A program made the translations under genes and the position numbers. Shown here piece by piece: positions 1-8,500 of a DNA stretch of 36,055 nucleotides. Source of the DNA: Deltaproteobacteria bacterium (GTDB lineage Bacteria > Myxococcota > B64-G9); assembly GCA_030591445.1 (NCBI GenBank), contig JAUVBB010000010.1, forward strand, positions 1 through 36,055. The letters are read 5' to 3'. How positions within the stretch are numbered: position 1 is the stretch's first letter; every line of letters starts with the position of its first letter. A model generated the notes under the pieces. That model was not told where the DNA came from. It searched no databases and saw only the letters and a program-made list of their open reading frames with translations.

Positions 1-2
1 CC

Positions 3-743
3 GCCGACGTGGTGGTCCACCCCCTGGTCAACTCCATTGCCGGCGCCTACCATGAGCTGAAACCATCCTTCGAAAACAGTCGCGGCATGAACACCATCAA
101 CACCTTCAACCTGCACAACAAGGTAGAACATCTACAAGACGCCTATGTTCGTGACGAGTTTTTCGGCAAACACTTGAAACTTCGTGCTGCCGACTGGGAA
201 AGCATCAATTTTCCCCGCACCGCCGGCCACCACCTGCTGGGCAAAAAGAAGCGCCGCTTTATCGTCAATGATCTGGAGGAATTCTACCGATTTCGCTCCG
301 ACTCGCTCTACGGCGCCACTCTCGAACAAGAATCAGGCAAGCTCAACTACTTTACCGACGTCTCCTCCGCCTCGGCGGTGTCCTTTCGAAACTACTGCGT
401 AAATATGATTCCAAATCGGAAAGGTATGAAGAAGGACGAGGCTGCCATCGTCCAGCCCCGTACTTTTGAAAAGTACCTAAACCAGGCCGTCGATCTGGCC
501 CAGGAAATGATACTTGAGTCCATGGCCTACCTGAACAATCGTAAGCCACTAAGCCAATCGGCCGAGGACGCGCAGGACATGTACCTAGAGAAGAAACGCT
601 TTTTCAAACTACTCAGGCGCCATTGGAACCTAGATTGCGGCATCGGCTTCCAATTCGACGAACGGGCCAAACCCAGCACTTTTTCGGGCACCAATGCCCG
701 GCTTTGTCTGCCCTTACTGATGAACCTGGTGCACGAAGATTGA
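3..743 (+). CDS. Hypothetical protein, 5'-truncated
   Basis: The reading frame is open from the left edge and ends at a TGA at 741-743, so this is the C-terminal part (about 247 residues) of a longer protein. I do not recognise the family. The visible part is soluble, with no membrane segment or signal peptide, and is rich in charged and aromatic residues. It has basic stretches such as GKKKRRF and YLEKKRFFKLLRRHW. It lies 46 bp upstream of a LysM/peptidoglycan-binding gene on the same strand and may be co-transcribed with it. Such LysM/PG-binding genes often sit in contractile-injection or type VI clusters, so a role in such a locus is possible but not shown. The coding status is well supported by length and the neighbour; the function is unknown. 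Confidence 0.7.
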   Translation, partial: ADVVVHPLVNSIAGAYHELKPSFENSRGMNTINTFNLHNKVEHLQDAYVRDEFFGKHLKLRAADWESINFPRTAGHHLLGKKKRRFIVNDLEEFYRFRSDSLYGATLEQESGKLNYFTDVSSASAVSFRNYCVNMIPNRKGMKKDEAAIVQPRTFEKYLNQAVDLAQEMILESMAYLNNRKPLSQSAEDAQDMYLEKKRFFKLLRRHWNLDCGIGFQFDERAKPSTFSGTNARLCLPLLMNLVHED

Positions 744-789
744 GCTAGCCGCCATTTATGTCGCTTAGGATGTCGGGAGAGAAACAACC

Positions 790-1422
790 ATGAAATGGGT
801 TCAAGTAAAACAAGGCGATTGCCTAGCCAGTATTGCCGATCAACATGGATTTTTCTGGGAACAACTCTGGAATCACCAACAAAATTCCGACTTGAAGGAA
901 AAACGAAAGAATCCAAACGTTTTACTTCCCGGAGACAAGGTTTTCATCCCCGATCTTGATCCCTTCATTGTGTCCTGCCCAACCGGCCAGGCTCACAAGT
1001 TCATGGTCAAAGGTGTTCCAGAAGAACTGAATCTGCAAATGAAAATAGACGGCCTGCCCGTGAAAAACACCGACTATATCTTGGAGCTCGACGGCCAGGA
1101 AATCGCCGGCACCACCGACGGAGAAGGCCGCATCGTCCAATCCATCATGCCCAGCACAAAATCAGCCAGAGTCGTGCTTGGCGAGGGAGAAGACCGCCTG
1201 GAGTACAATCTAAATTTGGGCCATTTGGATCCCATTGACGAGGTCAGCGGTGTACAAGCCCGCCTGGACAACCTCGGCTTCGGCCTAGGAAAAACCGACG
1301 GTGAACTCGGTCAAAACACCGCCGCCGCACTAAAGTCTTTTCAAGAAGCCCACGATCTAGATCCCAGCGGAGAACTAGACCAAGCCACCAAAGACGCCCT
1401 ACTCAAAGAGCACGAGAGTTGA
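790..1422 (+). CDS. LysM-like and peptidoglycan-binding (PGBD1) protein
   Basis: A 210-residue protein with an N-terminal LysM-like domain (about 1-57, starting WVQVKQGDCLASIA and ending LLPGDKVFIPD). A beta-rich middle segment follows (about 60-140, with ELDGQEIAGTTDGEGR resembling an Ig or carboxypeptidase-regulatory fold). A C-terminal putative peptidoglycan-binding domain (about 145-208) has the usual VQARLDNLGF, GELGQNTAAALKSFQ and LDQATKDALL helices. There is no signal peptide, so export would need a secretion apparatus, or the protein acts inside a phage-tail-like machine. Proteins of this layout are commonly encoded beside type VI or contractile-injection tip genes, which fits the toxin-rich surroundings by inference. 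The ATG at 790 is preceded by a GGGAGAG ribosome site at suitable spacing. Confidence 0.8.
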   Translation: MKWVQVKQGDCLASIADQHGFFWEQLWNHQQNSDLKEKRKNPNVLLPGDKVFIPDLDPFIVSCPTGQAHKFMVKGVPEELNLQMKIDGLPVKNTDYILELDGQEIAGTTDGEGRIVQSIMPSTKSARVVLGEGEDRLEYNLNLGHLDPIDEVSGVQARLDNLGFGLGKTDGELGQNTAAALKSFQEAHDLDPSGELDQATKDALLKEHES

Positions 1423-1458
1423 ATCGGGCAGTGCTTGAGCATATTTCAGTATTGTAAA

Positions 1459-1502
1459 TAGATTCGAATAGATTCGTAGATTCGGGTAGATTCGTAGATT
1501 CG
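1459..1502. repeat. Five-copy TAGATTCG octamer array
   Basis: Five copies of TAGATTCG begin at 1459, 1469, 1477, 1487 and 1495, so the spacing alternates 10, 8, 10, 8 bp. The last copy runs into the left arm of the inverted repeat at 1501. The array lies in an untranslated AT-rich gap 36 bp after the LysM gene. It could be a slipped-strand microsatellite or clustered protein-binding sites; nothing in the sequence decides between these. Confidence 0.75.
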
Positions 1503-1694
1503 GGGACGGTCTTTAGTTTTTTAGTTACGTAAAAGATATTTACAGTTTTTCCATATTTGAGGAGTGCTAAACACCAGAATACACTTTTCACAAGACGTTA
1601 ATATATTCAAACGCAAGTCGATTCATATTTCTATTTTTCTCTTTGTTTTCTTTAGTCTTACCAACCACTACTAAATAACTAAAGACCGTCCCCG
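1501..1694. repeat. 18-bp perfect inverted repeat pair (REP/MITE-like)
   Basis: The left arm at 1501-1518 (CGGGGACGGTCTTTAGTT) is exactly reverse-complementary to the right arm at 1677-1694. The 158 bp between them is AT-rich and contains no convincing gene. The GGGGACGG core with a T-rich continuation resembles the ends of REP-like or small non-autonomous elements associated with Y1 (RAYT) transposases; a related core appears near 32960. The element occupies the gap between the LysM gene and the convergent RHS/immunity operon, whose last stop codon (1709) is 15 bp from the right arm. The 1423-1708 gap holds this element and the octamer array and nothing else recognised. Confidence 0.7.
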
Positions 1695-1708
1695 TTTTTC
1701 CGTTTTTC

Positions 1709-2047
1709 TTACCACAAAGAGCCAATAAACTCGCCATTGTCGAATCCAACCAGCCAGCCATCGTCAATTTCAATCACATGACGACTGCCAGCGGGAATTT
1801 TCTTGAAGAGTTCCTTCAACTCAAAAGGAAGAATGTCTTGTGGGGTTTGCTTGTCACTGGAAGCGATTTTCAACCCATCAGCTTCCAAAGCAACAACCCA
1901 GGAAAGCGAGGAGAGATTGGCACAACGGATCTGATCTTGCGTTGGATTTCCCTCAAGGCAAAACCAGTTTCTGAGATCATCTGCGCTTTCAGCATCGCAT
2001 GTCAAAAAATGAGCGAAGAGGACAGAAGCCAACATAGTGGTCTTCAT
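1709..2047 (-). CDS. Small exported protein, candidate immunity partner
   Basis: A 112-residue protein with a short N-terminal signal sequence (MKTTMLASVLFAHFLTCDA), so probably periplasmic or lipid-anchored. No family was recognised. The mature part has an amphipathic Asp/Trp-containing C-terminus (EIDDGWLVGFDNGEF). Its ATG overlaps the stop of the upstream gene by 4 bp (ATGA, 2044-2047), which implies translational coupling. Both genes follow the RHS toxin gene on the same strand. In RHS polymorphic toxin loci the small genes just after the toxin tip usually encode immunity proteins, so that role is inferred from position. The DNA here is AT-rich compared with the redox operons, as expected for an exchanged toxin-immunity cassette. 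Confidence 0.65.
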   Translation of the reverse strand: MKTTMLASVLFAHFLTCDAESADDLRNWFCLEGNPTQDQIRCANLSSLSWVVALEADGLKIASSDKQTPQDILPFELKELFKKIPAGSRHVIEIDDGWLVGFDNGEFIGSLW

Positions 2048-2466
2048 GGATGGTTAGAAACTCTGCGCTGTAGCGTTTCACACTGTTTTGGTATTACCCA
2101 ATGGCTATATTTCCAGCCTCTTAATTCATTAAGAATTTCATTTGTCTTTTGTTTCTCTTTTATTGTCAGTGCATATGCGCACTTTTTAGTACTTCGCTCA
2201 AACCATCTCTGAGAATTAACTACTAGTAGATCTAAAACCCCAATCAGAACCAAAATGCCAAATATACTAATATTCAATTTAACTACTCTTCTTTTCTTGT
2301 CACCACAAACAGCCAAAATAAGCACTCCAAATACAACGAAAAAAAGCGATGCATATACAAATACTATCTCAAATCTCGTATTTGATAAAAATCCAGTGAA
2401 AACATATGTGAATAAAATACTCACAAGACCTAACAACACGATAATTAAAATTGTCCGTTTAAACAT
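2044..2466 (-). CDS. Small multi-pass membrane protein, candidate immunity protein
   Basis: A 140-residue protein with three hydrophobic segments: about 5-27 (ILIIVLLGLVSILFTYVF), about 33-54 (IVFVYASLFFVVFGVLILAV) and about 66-83 (SIFGILVLIGVLDLLVV). A basic soluble tail of about 55 residues follows. No family was recognised. It starts 53 bp after the stop of the RHS lipoprotein gene on the same strand, with AGGG just before the ATG. Membrane immunity proteins protect against toxins acting at the envelope, so this is a plausible cognate of the RHS C-terminal domain; this is inference from position and topology. The next gene overlaps it by 4 bp. Confidence 0.65.
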   Translation of the reverse strand: MFKRTILIIVLLGLVSILFTYVFTGFLSNTRFEIVFVYASLFFVVFGVLILAVCGDKKRRVVKLNISIFGILVLIGVLDLLVVNSQRWFERSTKKCAYALTIKEKQKTNEILNELRGWKYSHWVIPKQCETLQRRVSNHP

Positions 2467-2519
2467 AGCCCTACAACCCTATATACGCGTTAATGCAGTA
2501 TTATTGGTCCTGATTACTA

Positions 2520-5500
2520 TTACCGACCAAGTGGCATGTTTGTAAATCTCTTCTGCTGTTCCCAATTTGAAAGTTCAGTTGGCCCCCTCACCATATCTAG
2601 CGCCCAATCAATGCAATTGTATAACGTACCGATGTAGCTGGGAGGATTTTCTTTACTTGCATGAATTCTCGCCCATACAAGAATATCCATAGCATCATCT
2701 GCATATGTCTCGAAGCACATCATGTTGAAATTTTCGCTGGCAACTCGCCCCTTCACTGCACCAAAAAATGTTCCATAGAGACCTTCTAATATACCTCCTG
2801 CTGGAGCGAAACCCCACTGACCACTTAGCCCGAGTCCTTGAGAAGATGTGATCTTTACTGATGCGTGCGTTAATGTCCAGCAGATTGAAATTCTATTCCC
2901 ATCCAAATCAAAAGCATTTACAGGATCACCTAATACATATCCATAAAGATTTGTATCGAATCCGTCAAAAAGTATAGGATCCTTGGTCGTCCACCGTCCA
3001 ATCTTTTGAACGTAATCTCTGGCGCCAAAACGCGTCATTGCTATGTCATGATCATAGATTCCCCCGCCAAAACCAAACGGCTGGAAACTCGAATTTGTGT
3101 CCTGCAAAACTTCGCCGAATTCACTATATGCGAGCTGCTGGATAGTTGTGCCGGTTGTCGTATCAACGACCATGCGAGGACTGCCAAGGTAATCGATCAC
3201 AATTCTGTAGGTAATCCAAGTGTTACCATCTCCTTTTTTCGAAAGCATGTAGTCGGGTACGTTTGCGCGGCTGCCGTAGACAAAGAGGCTTACGATGTCG
3301 CCGGTGCCGTCTAGTTCGGCAACTGGGTTCAATTGATCCTGGTAGAGAAAACCCTGGACCAGAGTTCCATCGATTTTTTTGCCGATGCGGCGGTTGTTGC
3401 CGTCAATTAGGTAAGCAATCTCGGTGCCGTCAGGTAGGGATACCTGGGTCAGGTTGCCAAGGACATCGTAGGTGTAGGTGGTGGTCTCGGCGTTGTCGGT
3501 CTTGGTGGCGAGTTCGCCGTTGGGGGTGTAGGTGTAAGATGCGTCACCGTAGGTCAGCATGCGATCCTGGGCGTCGTAGGTGGCGTTTGTGATGTCGCTG
3601 TTTTCGTCGGTGAAGGCGACGCGGTTTGAATTGTCGTCGTAATCGTAAAGGGAGATGGTGGTGCCGTCTCTACGGACTTCGTGCAGGCGGCCGGCTTGGT
3701 CGTAGTCGTATTGGAAAACCGTGGTGGTGGCTTCGATGGTCTCGGTCTTCTCGGTGATTCGGCCCAGCAGGTCTCGCTGGTAACTCACATTGAAAATGGA
3801 CGAAGCCGAGAACTGGAACATACTGCTTAGCACTTCACCGAAGACGCTGTAAATGTTGCTGGTGGTGATATTGCCCAGCGTGGTGGCCGCTAGCAAGCCG
3901 TTGGCCGAGTCACGGGTCAGGGTCAGGTCACCGGCTTGGGTCAGTAGGCCGTCGTTGTCATAGGTGTAGGCAGTACTCGCCATGGCGCCGACAGTTAGGC
4001 TATCGAGCCTCAGGTTATTGTCGTAGCTGCGCGAGACATTGCCGGCTACGCTGCCGGTCCAGTTGCTGGTCTCGAGTAAAGGGCCATCCCAGGTGAGGGC
4101 TAGCATACCGCCATCGGGGGCGGTGACAGTGGCAATCTGGCCAGTGCTTGCGTGATAGGAAAGATCGACGGTGCCCCGGGGGATGGTGACCGAGGAGAGA
4201 CGGCCGTCAGAGTTGTAGGCGGGTTCGATGGTTTTGCCGTCGGGGCGGGTGATCATTTCTAACTGGTTGTCGAGATTGTAGTCGTAGTGGGTCAGGTTGC
4301 TGCCAGCGCCGATGTCGGGGGGGATATAGTCTTCGGTGCGATCAATAGCATCGTAGGCAAAGGCATGGGCCGGGCGACCAGGGGGCGTGATGGTGGTGAT
4401 GTTGCCATTGGCATCGTAGGTCATGCCCACCACCCGACCATCGGGCATCGTCTGGCTAAGCACGCGGCCGGCCTGATCGTAGGTAAAAGTAACCGTGCGT
4501 AGAAGCGGATCGCTTATGGTCGCTACCTGACCATCGGAATCGTACGTTACCGAGTGTACCCGGCTTTGTGCGCCTTCGCCTTCGGCTATGCTGCTTATTC
4601 GGCCGTCGGCATCATAGGCAAAACGAACCGAATCTAGAGTTCCCGCTTGCAGACCGGTCAGGCGGCTGTGTTCGTCGAACTCGGCCTGGGACACTCGGCC
4701 TTCGGGGCTGGTGAAGGTTTGTTTACGGGTAGCTGACTCGTAGACAGAAGTAAAAACCCGGCCGTTGATGTCGCTGGTGATTGTCTCTGATGTCAGGCTG
4801 AGCGAATTGTCGGGATCGCTGAGTACAGTGCTGCGGGCAGTGCTGAGGCTTAGGTTGCGGCCCTGCGGGGTGGTCACGGTGCTTTGGCTTGTGACCGGAG
4901 CGGACATACCCCATCTTGGATCTGGGCCCTCTTGGGTGCTTACTTGGGTGCCATCGGCAAAGCTGTAGGCCTTGGAAGCATCCGATTTCTCTGCAAGCTC
5001 ATTGATCTGGCCGCCGGGGAAAGTGTTGGTCAAGACTTTGGTGCCATCTGCTGATTTCTCCACGGTGTAGGTAGTGCTCCGCCCGAGGGCGGTGCTGCGT
5101 TCTACCTGGTAGCCGGTGTCGGTATCACTGTGGGTGAAGGTCTGGATGCCGCCGGCGGGATTTTCGTCGCGGGTAAGATTGCCGCGGCTGTCGTATTGGA
5201 AATCGTGAACGTTTCCTTTGGGGTCGGTCATGCTCAGCATCAGGCCGTCATCTGCGTAGCTAAAGGTATAGACCTCGCCGGCGGGATTTTCTATGGAGTT
5301 CAGATAGCCGTTGGCATCGCGGCCGAGCACGGTACGTTGCCCGTAGGGGCCTTCGATAAATTCGGGATTGCCCGTGGCATCTCGGCCGATGCTGGTCACC
5401 AGGCCGGCTAGATTGGTTACGGTGCTCAGCAGGTTATCGCTGGTGTAGCCAAATTCAATGAGCGAAGTGCCGGTGCGGGCATCTCGGGTGCTTTGATGGC

Positions 5501-8500
5501 GTCCGGTGGCATCGAAGCTAAACAAGTGGGCACCCGAAGTGGAAGCAATTGCGATTTCACCAGTGGAAAACCCGGGCAAAGAAGCGACCACTTCGCGAAC
5601 GCTTTTGTTTAGCGCTTCTAAGATGAACAGCGAGCCTTCGTGGTCGATAAATATATCGAAGGTGCTCTGCAGTTGGGTCATGGTTGCCGGCAGCTCATCA
5701 CCATTGTAACCACACTCGTTGCCGGCCTGCTTCTCGTAACCGGCCACGGTCATGATTCTGCCGTCGTGGCCCACCTTGCGCACTTTGCAATCGTCACCAA
5801 CGATATACAATGCGCCCTCTGGGTCCAGGGCTATGCTGGAAATTCGATTCAGTTTCACATCCCGCGCTGGGTGGCCATCTACCTCTCCGTAGGGCAGGGC
5901 GCCACCACCGGCCACGCGGGTGATAATGCCGTCCACGCCGATTTTGTAAACGGAAGCAAAATCGCCGACAAAAATCGAACCATCGCGGCCAACGACCACA
6001 TCGGCAATGTTGCACAGGCCAAAATCGATGGCCAGCGTACCGTCGGGTTTGGCGCAGTCAGTGCCGCCATAGCCAGCCACGGTGTCAATCAAGCCGTCAG
6101 GTCCGACCCGCCGGATACGGCCGTTGCCGCTGTCGGCAATGTAGAGGCTGCCGTCCGGGGCCAAGTCGATGTCGATAGGTTGGCTAAGCGAGGCATCCAC
6201 GGCCAGGCCGCCGTCACCACCAAAGCTGCCGTAACTGCGGGCCACCCCGGCGAAGGTAGTAATGATTCCAGCGGCGTCGATTTTTCGGATGCAGTGGTTT
6301 TCGCTATCGGCGATGAACATATTCCCCTGGTCCGATAAGACAAAACCGGTTGGCTGGTCAAGCAAAGCCGCATCGGCCGGCCCACCATCGCCATCGTAGC
6401 CGCTTTGGCTACAGACCCCGGCCACGGTGCTGAGCACACCATCGCTGTCTATCTTGCGCACGCAGCTTTGGTAGGTTTGTAAAATGTACACATTGCCGTC
6501 GACGTCCATTTCCAGGTCACGCAGGTCCTGGACATTGTCATCGGGATAGCCTTGGGCATCGAAAACCGTCCTGACCACCGCCGGGATGGACTGCGAGCTG
6601 CGTTGTCCTCCCCCACCCCAATGGAGCTCATGGGCATAGGCGTCATAACGATGAACTACATCCAAGCTCCAAGCACCCAGGATTTTTGCCGGATCGATCC
6701 AGGCACCAATGGGCACCACCCATGAACTCCAAATGGTGACTTGCCGGGCCGAGGTGTTGGTCACTACCGCTGACGCCCCACCGGAGCCTCCGCGCACGCG
6801 GGCAAAGGAGTTGTTGAGGTCTCTGGCTACCTGGTAATACACCCCCGGATAGACATAGCCTATGCGTACATTCGCCCTTTGCTTGCCCTGCAATCTGCGC
6901 CCGTAGGCGTCTAGACCGTCCCAGGTAAAAGAGTAGTCCAGGTTCGGAGCCGGCACGAATTCCATTTGGAAAATTGCGCCGGCCACTTCCACCTCGAGTT
7001 CAATTGCTACCATGCTGGCCGGAATGCTATCGCCAGTGAGGTGGATGTTCAGGGTGTAAGCCTCCACTCTTCCGGCTACCCTATTGGAGCGATAGTTCAG
7101 CGAATAGGGCGTGCCGGTAATCGGCAAGCGTTGGCCCAAGACTTGGTTCTGGCATTCAATGATTGAACCAAAGACCTCACAGAGCTCCTCTTCGATGTCC
7201 CGACCGGCCGGCGGATTCGGTCTGGGATCTATGGCATCGAGGGGCGGGCCAAAGGGCCAATTGAGATCCCAAGGAGTAAAATGGCTAATGGGAACGCGCC
7301 ACAAGGTCTGACCTGGTTCATAAAGGGTGGCCAGTTCGGCTCGTTCCGCATCACTGACCGTGAATCCCACGCCGGTGTCGGGCATTCCATTGCCATAGGT
7401 GTCGATCTTGGCCATGCCGTCCTGTTCCGATAAAATTTCGATCACCCGGCCGTTGTCGGCGGCAATCCACTGGCCCATTTGCTTGTCGTAGAAGCCAGAG
7501 GGAACACCGCTGCCCACGGGGAAACCCAGGAAGTTCTCCAGGTAATGTATGACCGGCTGATTGAAGCGCACGGCCACTGCTGCCTGGGCCAGGGCCTCGT
7601 CTACACTGTATTCTAATGCATACGTATAAGCTGAACTGGGCGGAAGCTCGCCAGGCATGGCCGCCGGACCGTTTTCGCCTACGGTATACTCAGTGGCGCG
7701 GACCCCGATGGTGAACAGTTGCTGGCTACTGTCGTCCGGCAGTTCCATCATGGCTTCGGTACCGGCAAAGAACAGGGCTGTTGCTTGTCGGGATCCATCT
7801 TCATCGGTCACCAGCGAGCCGCGGGCCACCTGGACCGCGGCCGGATTGGTCAGATCGATTTCGGTCAAATAGGGGTCCAGCAGAATCATCACCACATCGG
7901 GTAGCCAAACAAAGTCTCTGACCGGCACATGAACTTTTCGCTGCATGGGCAGATAAGATTCCTCCTGGTACTCTACGGTCAGCGCCACGCCTCCGTTGAC
8001 CGCCATATCGAACACACCGTCGTCCCGGGTCATGGTCTGTCCGTACTCGGGATGATCGAGAATGGTGATAATTACGCCGGCAATGGCTAATCCATCGCGG
8101 TCGCTCACCCGGCCCCTAATTATCGCCATGCGTTCAGCATCGATGGTGCCATCGGCTACCCCGGTCTGAATGGGATCGTCGTCGGTGTAGATAAAGTCGT
8201 TGCTATCGGCAAAGGAGTCGCTACCGGTCCCATCTAAGTCAGGCGCGGTATCAGAGGGGTCTACCGGAAACTCCGAGGCACAAGCGCCATCGGCACAACC
8301 AAATCCGCAAACCTGGCACGAAATCTCATCGACCGTAATCACGCACAAGGCATCGGCACCACACTCTTGTGACAGCACCCACTCTCCCCATTTCAGATTG
8401 TCGTCCAGGCATTGGGCGCTTAGGCCATTGCAATAACGATGCTGCGCGCGGCTTACAATATCGGCTCCGCAAGTGCTGTCGGCACAGCCCTGTTCCTCTT

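Noticed and set aside
1459-1502. CRISPR-like array
   Set aside because: Units are only 8 bp with 0-2 bp between them, and no cas gene or unique spacers are present.
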